Of a DNA stretch of 64,000 nt, positions 1 to 10,430 are shown one piece after another. The stretch comes from Pyrenochaeta sp. MPI-SDFR-AT-0127 (taxonomy: Eukaryota; Ascomycota; Dothideomycetes; Pleosporales; Cucurbitariaceae): contig JAGTJM010000036.1 of the NCBI GenBank assembly GCA_020747015.1, positions 124,001 through 188,000 of the forward strand, read 5' to 3'. The notes beneath the pieces were generated by a model, which did no database searches, was not told the origin of the DNA, and worked only from the letters and a program-made list of their open reading frames with translations. The number at the start of each line of letters is the position of its first letter. Position 1 is the first letter of the stretch. Position numbers and translations under genes: made by a program.

Positions 1-231
1 GAAACCGATCAGGCCAGACCATCTGACATGGTCATAGATCTAATCATGAGCGAACCAGTCCCTTTAGCTGAGGCAAGTCTAAGGATAGCTACTACTAAAA
101 CAAGTGTGCTTTTGGCTAAATTTGGCAGGCATTACTACGTGTGTTTACACATATGAGACCTTGCAGTAATGCCCTTTCTAGACATCAGGAGCTGCTATGC
201 TTTCTGATGGATCGAGGGACATTGCAATCGT

Positions 232-2115
232 ATGTATAGTATCCAGAAGCCCGTATATGAGCACAAGTTCAATATGCTGACCGGAAATAGAGAGGAAGCA
301 GCGATTCTCTTCTTCCTGAACATGGACTCCAGATGGGCCTACGATCGGCCACAGATGCTTCCCAGGGCGGCCCAGCGCTACCTTGACAGGCTACTGGACC
401 ATACAGAAGTATGCTTTGATACGTTCAGTTTCCCATCCGAGCACTTCGTAAAGCCAGGGTGGAGTTCATATCGTTTTGGCATATGCGGCGACAAATTTGA
501 GGAGTCTATCCTTCCCACACTTGTTGAGGGGGTGTTTGGATTCGAGGCGATTCGAAGTTGTCTTTTCCATGAAGCCCAGTCATGGACATTAGAAGACTTT
601 TCCGGAAGAGGGCGGTGGTATGTGGCAGTTCTAGCCCATTACGACCAAAGCTTTAGGCAGGCTCTCCAAACATATGCTCGAAGCTTCAGATCGATTATGG
701 ATGCAAGCCACGATCATCCTATTGACACCTTACTGGCTTCAATTTTAGACATCAGCATTATTGTCAGCGAAGTCGAGAAGGCCAGCGTGAAAGAAAGGTT
801 TCTCTTCATGAGAACTCTAAGCAGCAAAGGAAAAGCAGTTATGCTTGCACCTTTCCTCGAGGCCAACATCAATCTGAACGAGGGAATAGGCGCCGATAAC
901 TACCTAGGGGCTGCCGCGAAAGCAGAGAATCTAGAGACTTTTGAAATGCTGCTACACGCAGGTGCGAGCACCGCGAGAGCGATATCCACCTTCTGCTGCA
1001 CGCAAAAGCCCGATTCCCGGATATTCAGAGGGCTTTTCTCTCGGCTCGTAGACGGTTTGAAGCCTGGCATGAGCCAGTCCCTTCAATGCGGCTGGGATGA
1101 TCCTTTACTTGCAATCCTTCGGAACACTCAAGTCCTGGATGTTCGCGCAGACGCGCCGGAAATTCTATTCAAGAATAAAATCTTTTCCGCGTCTCATCTC
1201 TATGGTTCCGACACTATTTATCCCATCAATAGTCACATGTTTCTGGCCATCTCAAACAACTGTACTGCAATTCTCAAGCTATTGCTTGAGCACAAACCTC
1301 CTATGGATCTCACAATCACCAACATGTTCGCTACAGACCGCGATCACTTCCAGTCGATAATCGACTACACGTGGCTTACATTAGCTGTTGAACTAGGACG
1401 CTCCGAGTGCGTAAAGCTCATTTTAGCAAACATAGAAAACCAGGCACAGGCAATCATTTGCTCTGATGGCGCCGGAAGAACAGCACTCCAGATTGCTCAG
1501 GCGGCCGTTAAGACTTGCCATCCACGCAAGTCTGTTCTGAACGGATTACACTGGATAGACAACCAAAGTGACACATTGGTTTCTGCTATGGAGGATGATG
1601 CCACTCTCCTCATTCTCCAGGCTGCCTCCAGTACTAATACTGCGACAGACCACCCTATCAAAGACTTCATGCAAGGATCTGATCTTAAAGCAAAGATCTG
1701 TCACCTGCCATTTTCATGGTCTCCTTTCATCGCAAAAATCCACGACCAATTCGATAGCATCCAAAGTGGCGCCATCCACCGCATAATCAAGCTGTTCCAC
1801 TTCTCTCCAAAAGGGTTCTCATACTTTGACATCGTCTTGAGCTGCCCAAACTCGGGCTGTTCAACATGCGGAAGAAGTCAAGCCGAAGCTATCGTAAAGA
1901 AACAACTGGAGCAGCTTACCAGAATGACTTTCCTCGAAGCACTTATTGTGAGGCTTTGTTACGTCACAATGATTGGCTTGATCATGACCTATGAGCTTGC
2001 TACCTTAGCTGTTGGCCTTCGAGGTTTAGAAAAGCTCTCGCGGCCGTCTCGGGCGATCACATGTTTAGCCCTCTTTGTTGTTGCGTGGATTTCTAGGACA
2101 CAGGTTGCAGTCTAA
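232..2115 (+). CDS. Ankyrin-like repeat protein with C-terminal membrane tail
   Basis: The reading frame codes for 627 residues. The middle (about residues 215-470) has weak ankyrin-type units, such as LGAAAKAENLETFEMLLHAGA, in which an AAxxGxxxxxxxLLxxGA pattern can be seen, and two later ones near 'NNCTAILKLLLEHKPP' and 'GRSECVKLILANIENQ'. Near residue 535 there is a short cysteine cluster, CPNSGCSTCG. From about residue 565 two hydrophobic stretches follow, which suggests anchoring in a membrane. No catalytic domain is recognised. Ankyrin repeats usually bind proteins, so a scaffold role is inference. The start is uncertain: an ATG at 207 followed by a possible intron 230-290 (GTATGT donor, CTGAC branch point, AATAG acceptor) joins in frame and would replace the first 20 residues. 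The window edge leaves only about 200 bases upstream, so a longer 5' end cannot be excluded. Confidence 0.7.
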   Translation: MYSIQKPVYEHKFNMLTGNREEAAILFFLNMDSRWAYDRPQMLPRAAQRYLDRLLDHTEVCFDTFSFPSEHFVKPGWSSYRFGICGDKFEESILPTLVEGVFGFEAIRSCLFHEAQSWTLEDFSGRGRWYVAVLAHYDQSFRQALQTYARSFRSIMDASHDHPIDTLLASILDISIIVSEVEKASVKERFLFMRTLSSKGKAVMLAPFLEANINLNEGIGADNYLGAAAKAENLETFEMLLHAGASTARAISTFCCTQKPDSRIFRGLFSRLVDGLKPGMSQSLQCGWDDPLLAILRNTQVLDVRADAPEILFKNKIFSASHLYGSDTIYPINSHMFLAISNNCTAILKLLLEHKPPMDLTITNMFATDRDHFQSIIDYTWLTLAVELGRSECVKLILANIENQAQAIICSDGAGRTALQIAQAAVKTCHPRKSVLNGLHWIDNQSDTLVSAMEDDATLLILQAASSTNTATDHPIKDFMQGSDLKAKICHLPFSWSPFIAKIHDQFDSIQSGAIHRIIKLFHFSPKGFSYFDIVLSCPNSGCSTCGRSQAEAIVKKQLEQLTRMTFLEALIVRLCYVTMIGLIMTYELATLAVGLRGLEKLSRPSRAITCLALFVVAWISRTQVAV

Positions 2116-2496
2116 TATGGTATGTATGTACATATGCTAGGTGCTGCGCAAAAGAAAGCGACAAGTGTGCCAGCTATACACCCGAATTCCGATAGTCTGA
2201 GTTTTCATTGTTCGTTGAAAGTGTAGCAGTGTCTGGCGCGCTTGCGGATAGCACTGACCAAAGATTGCGTTGCATATTGGACTTTTGACAATGATACATT
2301 ACAAAGAAAGCTGCCTAGTATCCATACAGCCGTGCTATGCAAAAATAATGCTCGGAAACCCTTGCCAACTTTTCCATTTCTTAATCTTATTTTTACAAAG
2401 TGCTGAGAAGCACTTCAGTCCTACCTGACGGCATTTCCAGACCTAAGAAAATACAACGACACATCCATCTAACCCCGTGAAGTACTCCAGGCCCAT
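2116..2496. other. Intergenic, convergent 3' ends
   Basis: This gap lies between the stops of two converging genes, so it should hold both 3' untranslated regions. I see no open frame or structured element in it. Confidence 0.6.
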
Positions 2497-4073
2497 CTAT
2501 CCCATGACCATGCCCTTGAGACCAGCCATATCGCCCTCCTTGGCGGCGATTTCAAAGTAACCGTAGATAATAGTTACAGCAAGGAGAATACCAGTTCCAC
2601 TTCCGAGTGCGCCGAGGAGGTCACTACCAACGGAGAGGGCACCAATGCACGCACCACCGAAAGCGGCAGCAGTGGGGATAACGCGCTTGAGCTCTTTGTA
2701 CATGGACTCCTCACGGTGACCAGCCATAACAAGACCTTGTTCCTTGAGCTGCTTGGCGACATCGCGGGGGGACGAGCCAGAGACCTCGATCCAGGTCTTG
2801 GAGAAAACGGCGCAAGCGACGAGCATGTAGACGATGAAGACGGCCGTCTTGAGGGGGTCAGAGAGCGCCTCAGTGATGCTGAGAGGAGGAGACCTGGTTG
2901 GATTAGTAAGTGAGCCTCGAAATATTTGACAGTGATACGTACATGTAGTAGGCAACACCGGAGGTAGCAAAGAGCTGAGCAGAACCCTCCTTGGGCTCCC
3001 ATACACCAAGAAGACGGACGAGGAGGTTGTCAGAGAAACGGCTGTAAAGCATCTGGCTGATCAAAAAGACGTTGGAGGAGAGGGCCGACTGCAGCATGAT
3101 AGGCATGTTGGAAGTATAGAACAGACGGACGGGGTACGAGCCACGGACACCACGCTGACGGGCAGACTTGACAGGGATCTCAACACGGAAACCCTGGAGG
3201 TAGATGACAGCACCGAAGACAATGACGGTGGAGATGAGGTTCATGACGTTGGGGAGGTTCTGGCGGTAGAAAGCCTCCTTGAGCGCAACAGTCTTGTTGG
3301 GCCAGGTGAAGAGAAGGTGGACAAGGGCAATGATGGCACCCTCGAACTCGGGACCACGGCCAGTGTTGATGGTGGTGGGGGAGAAAGCCTTCCACATGAT
3401 GGACTCGCAGATGTTGGTGGCAATGAAGAGGGAGATACCGCTGCCGAGACCGTAGCCCTTCTGGAGGAGCTCGTCAAGGAGAATGACAATCAAACCGGCA
3501 ATGATGAGCTGGATGACAAGGAGGACGCAGATACCGGCGCCGAGGTCAGAAGGCTGTCCGTAGAGGCCAGAGATGACATAGACGACGGCCTGGCCGAAAG
3601 AGAGGAGGATGGCAAGAAGCTTCTGTGCGGTCTGGTAGAGCTCGCGGTCCGACTTCAAATCGAGGTTGACGTCGATGAGGTGTGTGCCAGCAAGGAGCTG
3701 GAAGACCATGCCGGAGGAGATGATGGGTGTAATGCCCAACTCCATCAGGGTTCCTCTGTTACTCGCCATCATCATACGCAGCCAGTATAGCGGATCGGAT
3801 GTATCAGACGACACAATGCCGTACAGAGGCATCTGGCTCATCACCAGGAAGACAAGGAGGGTAAGGCCCGTCCATACTAGCCGGTTGTTGAAGGGAACCT
3901 TGCTTTCCGGGAGCTGGATCTCGGGGACGAGAGGGACAAAGGGTTTGACGAGGTCGAGGAACCGTACTACAAGCAATTGCTGTTAGCCGTGTGTTTGCTG
4001 CAACAGCCTCATAATTTGCGACCAGGCCTGGCGGCGCAATTGCGCGGAGGTGGATGGACTTACGGCCGCTCAT
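2497..4073 (-). CDS. sec61: Sec61 alpha, protein translocation channel of the ER
   Basis: This is the pore subunit of the Sec61 complex, which moves nascent proteins into or across the endoplasmic reticulum membrane. The CDS is joined from three exons: 4073-4064, 3966-2943 and 2893-2497, giving 476 residues, the usual length. Exon 1 codes for only MSG plus one base; intron 1 (97 bp) has a GTAAGT donor and the join restores the family start MSGLRFLDLVKPF. Intron 2 (49 bp) has donor GTACGT and branch point CTAAT and joins YYM to SPPLS. Ten hydrophobic segments are present, with the plug-proximal TPIISSGMVFQLL stretch, the QKGYGLGSGISLF loop and the C-terminal TAAAFGGACIGALSV helix. Family members match along the whole length, so the identification is firm. 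It diverges from the RTA1-like gene across a 1.3 kb shared upstream region. Confidence 0.97.
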
Positions 4074-5357
4074 GATTGCGATCTATGGTCCAGAGAGAAG
4101 AGAAGACAAAGAGAAGTGAAGAAGAAACGGTTGTGGGCGGACCTGGAGATGATGGAGATGGGGAGAGGGGGCAGCTTGACTTTCTCGCAACGTGTCGACG
4201 AGACATATTTTGTCCGTGCGCGCCAAGCCAAAGTAGCTCCATCCCTGAGCTATCTCCATCTCATTCCAAAACCCACTGTGGCCACGCTGTCTTGACAGTC
4301 CTGCAGTCTCTGGACTGTGCAAATTTGCACTACTTGTCTCGCCGCGAAGGACCACATCTGCTCCATCCTTGACGCGACATTGCCTGTACCTCGACTCCTA
4401 GGCTACATGTTGGCCGCGGAGGTCCCGGGTTGTTGTGCTGTCCCCGCCCTCTTTCTGAAGCGTCAATGAAGAATTTCTGGCCAAGGAACGTTACCGTTGG
4501 AGACTCATTAGGTCCTTCCAGCTGCCTGCAGAAGCTCGACCATTTTTCGACGCTATTCCGGCTTTACGAGACGCGATCAGGATTTCAACTCCAATCCCAT
4601 GGCGCAAGATCTCGAACTATTGACCATACGCCATAACAACCAGCTTGGGCTTTTCCACACATGATCTTATATAATATCAATGGCTCTCGACACCATGTAT
4701 ACGCACATGAATTTTTACTTTTAATCCACAGTGCTGTTGTTGGTTCTTATGGGCATACCCTAATTTCAAGTATGGACGCCTAGCTTGCCACAAAAATCTC
4801 CGCAATTTGGAAAATGGGCAAACAGATTTGGCAGTAGCCTTAATTATGCCTTGCAATTGACTATTATTGTCGTTATTCCCAGTCCACATCCTTCAGGAAC
4901 TTTTGGCGACCCATGTTTCACGAATACCCTGGAATATGGCCCTAGCGCCTCCATCTCATTGGCCAACTATGCGAATGCGAACTTAGCGCAACGGATGTAC
5001 ACCAGACTAACGCTGAGGTACATGCGAAGCTGGAGGCGCAGCTTCTTGAACACCTCGTCATACACGAGCCTGAAAGATGTTGATCGTGTCTTTGACACTA
5101 AAGGGGATAAACAAGCGAGTGCGAATTCCATGACACGCAATGCGAGATGCTCCTCATATCATTGTTTCGCATTCGCCAGCTTCAACTATTTCCTTTGTAC
5201 AAGTATTTAAGATGCCCTCACAACTGCATAAGGGTCCATCAGCGATACTGTTCTTTAGCCCGATCACCAGAACTGGCTCCTCTACACTACCTCTTTCTCT
5301 CCATCACTCAGACCTTCCAGCATACGTTTCGATATACTGCTTGAAGCATCACTCAAC
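4074..5357. promoter_or_regulatory. Divergent upstream region of sec61 and the RTA1-like gene
   Basis: This 1.28 kb spacer lies between two divergently transcribed genes and must contain both promoters. A TATA-like TATTTAA sits at 5204-5210, about 150 bases before the RTA1-like ATG. The short open frames here have poor composition and no recognisable product. Confidence 0.5.
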
Positions 5358-6460
5358 ATGGCGAATCCACCTAGCTCCCCCGAGTTTGACTGGAAGATGT
5401 ACCGCTACGTTCCTTCACGGGCTGGCGCTGTGGTTTGCGCTGTCATCTTTTTCATCATGACTCTGCTCCATCTTTGGCAATTTGTCAAGCTAAAGAACCG
5501 CATTCTTATCTTTGTCGTCATTGGCGCACTATGTATGACATCTTCATTCCCATCTTCCCATCCTCAAGTTGAGCATTATGTTTGAATGCATGGACATGAA
5601 TGGCGTGCGACTAACACAATGCGCTAGGCGAAGTGGGCGGCTTCGGTGCCCGCATAGGGTCTCATTTCGATGATACCGCATGGGGCCCATTCATCGTTCA
5701 GGGCACTCTACTCCTCGTTGGACCACTATTCTTTGCGGCGACCATATACATGATGCTCGGCCGCACGATTAGACTCGCCGATGGTGAGGATGTCAGTCTT
5801 ATCCCAGCGAGATGGTATACAAGGATCTTTGTTGCGGCAGACGTCAGTACTTTGACTATTCAAGGCTTAGGTACGTCTTGACTCTAGGGCATGAGAGATG
5901 TGTCCGAAGCTGTTCATGGTATTCTTGATAGTTAAATAGGCCTGGGCACTCTTGCAAGGTCTTTTGGACATACTCAAGAACAAAGGGACAAGGTATGCTG
6001 ACAGTACGCAGGCGCCGGCATAATGGGCACGATGAAACTGCATCTTGCTCTCGCAGGCGAAAAGATCGTCATCGCCGGCCTCGTGCTTCAGGTTGCCACA
6101 TTCATCATCTTCCTCGTCGCTGCAATTGACTTTCAGATTCGCATGAACAAGAAAGCCGCGAACGTCCCGCACGAAGCCGCCTCGAAACCAACAAATAGTT
6201 GGAGGAAGATGCTGTATATTTTGTACAGTGTCAGTACACTTGTCCTTGCTCGATGCGTATTTCGATTGATCGAATACGCGATGGGTAACGCTTCGTATCT
6301 TATCGCGCACGAATGGACACTGTATGTGTTCGATGCGGTGCCGATGTTCTTGGTGTTGGTCTTGCTGCTAGCATTGCAGCCGGCCAAGTACGCTACACTA
6401 GAGAGCAAAAAGGCTGAGGAGGCCAGTGATGGTGAAATGGGGCTGGTGCAGAGCAAATGA
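5358..6460 (+). CDS. RTA1-like seven-helix membrane protein
   Basis: This protein belongs to the RTA1 family (yeast Rta1/Rsb1/Pug1 relatives), whose members are linked to lipid or sphingoid-base export and to drug or haem tolerance; the substrate here is unknown. Three exons, 5358-5532, 5628-5870 and 6012-6460, give 288 residues. Intron 1 (95 bp) has GTATGA, CTAAC and CTAG signals and the join makes GALCEVGGFGAR, the family's LCE motif. Intron 2 (141 bp, GTACGT donor) joins IQGL to GAGIMG. Seven hydrophobic segments are seen, among them AGAVVCAVIFFIMTLLHL, GTLLLVGPLFFAATIYMML and the C-terminal VFDAVPMFLVLVLLLALQP, where D-x2-PM is typical of the family. The cytosolic tail is short and charged. 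Start: first ATG in a frame that opens with a charged N-terminus before helix 1. Confidence 0.9.
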
Positions 6461-7028
6461 CCGCATTGTATCGAAAAGGCATTCCTATCTTCACAGTCTG
6501 CAAGATCATAGGTTATATCTCAGACGCTTAGTGTGCTTCGATTCTGCTGCGATTTACATTACCTCTTCAATGAGGACCAACTTTCATCACTATAACAGCA
6601 ATAGCACAATATGATCACAAAATGTAAGACTTTTCTAGACACTGTTTTGACCTGGAATGCTGTAGCTCGTAATTCCTCGTGATTGTACCCTGATCCTTCA
6701 TGGAGAAAGTATGCATGGGGATGCCACATTTGGCAAAGGTTGCGAGACTGGAGGGCGCAGTGTAGCACGGAAATCCATGATGCATAAATACACAAGACGT
6801 TCACTTTCATCGTCACTCTACGTCTCTATTCCATACACCATCAAAGGCGATGACGTAAACTATTCTGCCTGCGGATCTAGCCCCTTGCAGCTGTGAGTAC
6901 GCCAAGCTACGTCGACCTCGAGCTTCAATCACCGCTGCTGGGCGCCTGACAGTTCCTGAGCACAGGATTGCTTTTCCAGTGATGTGGAAACCTCCAGCAT
7001 ACAAGTTCTCTAAACCGAATAGACCCAT
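6461..7028. other. Intergenic region before the Zn2Cys6 gene
   Basis: This holds the 3' end of the RTA1-like gene and the promoter of the transcription factor. No other gene is seen. Confidence 0.5.
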
Positions 7029-8626
7029 ATGGCACGGCGCAGCGCTGGCTTTGTGAGTAAGAAGGCGCATCGCAAATCAAGAGGTGGCTGCCTAACGTGC
7101 AAACGGAAGAAAGTCAAGGTACTACCACTTCAACTGCGCGGGAGCCCAAAGTAACTTTGTTCTAGTGCGATGAAGCTCAACCAGCCTGCGGATATTGTTG
7201 CCTGAGGAGTTGGGATTGCCAATACATCCAAGACTCAGCATTGGCATCGAAATCACCGCCTTCCGATTCTACATCTAGTCACACCACACCCCTATCAGAC
7301 ACATCCAATGTGGAAGAAGTTGACTTCAATAATACTAGTATTCAGATACCCACCTGGCTAGTCCCAGCAGCATGTGCTTCAACTGGCCAACTTACCCTAC
7401 TGGACCATGAACTACTCCATCACTATAGAACATCAACATGGAAAGCTTTCGCCGCCCGAAAAGATGCAGTTGTGCAGAAGCTCCACCGAGATTTCGTTCC
7501 CCAGTCATCTCTTTCAAATCCATACCTTCTCTACGCCTTGCTTAGCATTGCAGCGAGCCACAGCAATGCGCTCTCTCCATCCAAACAGATAGAAAAGCAA
7601 GCATTAGTATACCGCCACAAGACGTTTCAGGAGTACAGTAAAGCGCTGCAGAACATCACAGCGGAGAATTACGAATCAGTCTTGGTAACGGGCACGTTTC
7701 TTCTCGCTTTAATCCCGCCACCTGCAGAGAACGCTACAGATGAAGAGCATTTGGACTGGATGTTCTCATTGTTGAAGATGAGTGAAGGACTACGTGTCCT
7801 TGCATCACTTCGATGGGCCCAAGGCATTGAAAAGCTTACCATATATCCTTTGATCTGTCGAGAGCTACGCGCACTACCACCGCCTCCAACGATTCATGGG
7901 AAAGATGATGCGAGCTTGTGTACGCCAGTAGGGCCTCTAGGCACAACCCCCAACCACCCCAACCCAGCGCCGACATATCCACATCAGTACCCTCTGTCAA
8001 GCCCTCTTTTCCTCCCTCAGCCTCTTATGGCCCTCCTGAAAACACTTGTGAACCCGGCATCCACCGGTCGTATCGATCTAGACCGACAGACTCTCACACC
8101 TGTCTTCCACGCACTCTCGCCCATCTTTCTGTCTCTGTACTACTATCACCTAAATCAAGACTTCTACGTCCGCATTTTTGCCTTTACCTCATTCCTAATG
8201 CCGGACTTTCTTCAGCTGGTGAAGCAACGAGAGCCGAGGGCCTTGACGCTGGTTGCATGGTGGTTCGCACTGGCGAACCTTGTGCCAAATGGATGGTGGG
8301 TTGGCCAATGTGTTAGGGGAGTTGTGGGTGCTATCGGAGGAGTCATCAGGGCACAAGAGGTTGACGGCGGTTCGGATGGGTGCTCAAGTAGGGGTAATGA
8401 GATAGTGATAGAGGCATTCGAGAGGGCAGAGAGGATTGTCGAGACGTTTCAAACATATAGTGGGGAGGATGCAGCCATGAGTATATACGAAGAGTGGGTA
8501 GGGGTATCATGGGACGAAGGCCCGAAGAAAGCTGAAGAGTGGGAATTTGGACAGCTATTAGATCTGGGTGCACTCGACCCTGTCGGGTTCGAGATGGCAG
8601 GTGTTGGTATCTCGGCCCAGTCTTAG
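7029..8626 (+). CDS. Zn2Cys6 transcription factor
   Basis: This is a fungal binuclear zinc cluster regulator, expected to act in the nucleus. Two exons, 7029-7118 and 7166-8626, split by a 47 bp intron, give 516 residues. The intron falls inside the zinc cluster; joining makes CLTCKRKKVKC followed by the rest of the C-x2-C-x6-C-x6-C-x2-C-x6-C array at residues 21-49, preceded by a basic HRKSRGG stretch. This N-terminal arrangement (HRKSRxGCLTCKxRKVKCDE) is that of the Upc2/sterol-uptake-like subfamily, but that does not fix the target genes. The remainder is a helix-rich regulatory region starting near 'LLDHELLHHYRT', also seen in that subfamily. Without the spliced first exon the cluster is lost, so the ATG at 7029 is preferred. 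The next gene, a GNAT enzyme, converges on it. Confidence 0.93.
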
Positions 8627-8775
8627 CTACGGAAGTACTTTAGTATTATGTGTCTGCAACATTGGACGTGTCGGCACTTGGCAAGCTCCAACTGTCCGTA
8701 AATGCTTCTTCCAATCGCCTCACCATCTGATCGAGGGCTCTGGACCTGTACTTTCGATGTCTCACCCTTCTGTTC

Positions 8776-9462
8776 CTAGGTCGTTTTTGGCTCCCGCAGC
8801 ATACAATATAAAGTTATAGTATCCTTTGCCTCCTCACCATCTTTACACTCCATCTCTTTCGCCAACTTGAATCCGAACTTTTCATATATTGCAACATTGG
8901 GTACGTTCCTACTGCTCTCTAGATAGCATGGTACACCCTCGCGATCCGCCATTTGCAGTACTTCTTCTATCAACGCCCTTCCAACACCTTTGCCCTGCGC
9001 CTCCGGCAGAACTGTTACGATATTACAGAAGTAGTATCCCTTGGGGTCGGTCCAGAGTTCTCCTTGCGCTTCGGCCTGTCGCGCTTTCCATATCCAGTAT
9101 CTCTGTGTGGACAGCCCGCCGCGCCCATACCAGAGGTTCATGCGAATCTGATTTGCCCATAACCACCAATATGACAGGTACAAGGACCATGACTCGGGCT
9201 CGCTGGGAGCATGGGGCGGCAGCCACATTGCGCAGCCGAGAACTTTCGAGGGATCCGTGGTGTCGCGTGCGACATGGAACAGTCCGTGTTGAATGCCCCA
9301 GCGGCAGCGGAGTGTGAGGGACACGCGGTTTCGCGTGAGGGAGACCTTGGAGCGGTCGGGGTACACCCAATTGTTGTAGGGATCATTGGCGAAGGCTTGT
9401 TGGATTGTGTCTATGGCGCCGTCAATGTCGGCCTCTGTCATGCGGGATACTTGGATCGGCAT
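8776..9462 (-). CDS. GNAT-family N-acetyltransferase
   Basis: This single-exon gene codes for 228 residues with one acetyltransferase domain. The acetyl-CoA pyrophosphate loop is visible as PEAQGKGVGRALIEEV (Q-x2-G-x-G pattern) near residues 155-170, preceded by the beta-4 strand YYFCNIVTVLPE and followed by YLESSRNVPNVAIYEKFGF, the conserved C-terminal half. Family members transfer acetyl from acetyl-CoA to an amine. The layout (an opening MTEADIDGAIDTIQQAF segment, then a tryptophan-rich insert) matches a common fungal GNAT group whose substrate is usually unknown. No signal peptide, so it is probably cytosolic. It ends 149 bases from the stop of the converging Zn2Cys6 gene. Confidence 0.88.
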   Translation of the reverse strand: MPIQVSRMTEADIDGAIDTIQQAFANDPYNNWVYPDRSKVSLTRNRVSLTLRCRWGIQHGLFHVARDTTDPSKVLGCAMWLPPHAPSEPESWSLYLSYWWLWANQIRMNLWYGRGGLSTQRYWIWKARQAEAQGELWTDPKGYYFCNIVTVLPEAQGKGVGRALIEEVLQMADREGVPCYLESSRNVPNVAIYEKFGFKLAKEMECKDGEEAKDTITLYCMLREPKTT

Positions 9463-10430
9463 ATTGGGGATGTTCTGAAAACTGTGGAGATGGGAAGCAA
9501 CCAGAGCGTAGACGACTCGAAGTCAAAAATTTTCAAGGCACAAAGTGGTTGAATGCGCTTAACCAAGGCAAAAAGATATCAATTCGTATTCGGCGTATCA
9601 TCGTGACCTGCCGGGAAGAGGGGTCGCTCTTGTGAGGCTGGTTGGAATCCAAACCCAGGTTGCGGTCGCGGGGCAGGTGTAGGCGAGTATCCATAAAAGC
9701 CCGAAGAGGCAGGCACAAGCGAACTAGTGCTCTTTCCCGATCTCTTCTTCTGCCCTCTTGGCACTCACACGTGACCCTCGGCCTAGTTGCAACGTGACAT
9801 ATTATTTCTCCACAAGTCTTTCTAGCCAGATGTTCTCATGAAGAATATGTTGAACGAGAATCAGCTTTTGAAGGTGCCCGCATCACAATCTGGCCAAGCG
9901 CCGCGAAGTCAATTCTCAAATGATTGACGGCCCTAAGGTCACTCAGTCATCGAACTCAATCTCACGCTACCGTAGATTCTCTAGATTTGGCTTGGGGTAG
10001 TAATATTCCTCGATGTCCCTCAATATGTTCCCTCGCTGTGCAAATAGACAAGACCGACTAGTGGAAGGATGTTAACAGCCACGGTCCGCCCAAAGCGCTT
10101 CTATCAATCATCCAAACTATGTAATATTACCACCGGATGTGAAAATGGATAGAACTCGGTCGAGGTTGAGCCCCAAGAGTGCAAAGCCGAACTTGGATCG
10201 ACATGGTGTCGACTTTATGGTTTCCACTCCCGAAGCCAGCACTACATCACATTTTCAATAGTCATCAAGATCGAAGAGAGTTCTTCGGGGAGCAACACCA
10301 TCTACCATGCCTAGACCTTTGCCAATAAGAACAGTGCAGAATCCCCAGTCATCCCGACCTGTTCAACGGTTCAAGTGTAGATCGAATAGCATCACCGAAT
10401 CTTGCCCCCGCTTCCCGCAGTCCACTATTC
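9463..10430. other. Intergenic, no supported gene
   Basis: Nearly 1 kb separates the start of the GNAT gene from the stop of the kinase gene. A short open frame at 9579-9764 (minus) lacks an ATG. Nothing else is recognisable. Confidence 0.5.

Noticed and set aside
9579..9764. Small proline-rich frame on the minus strand
   Set aside because: Begins with GTG, no ATG and no splice pattern that extends it.
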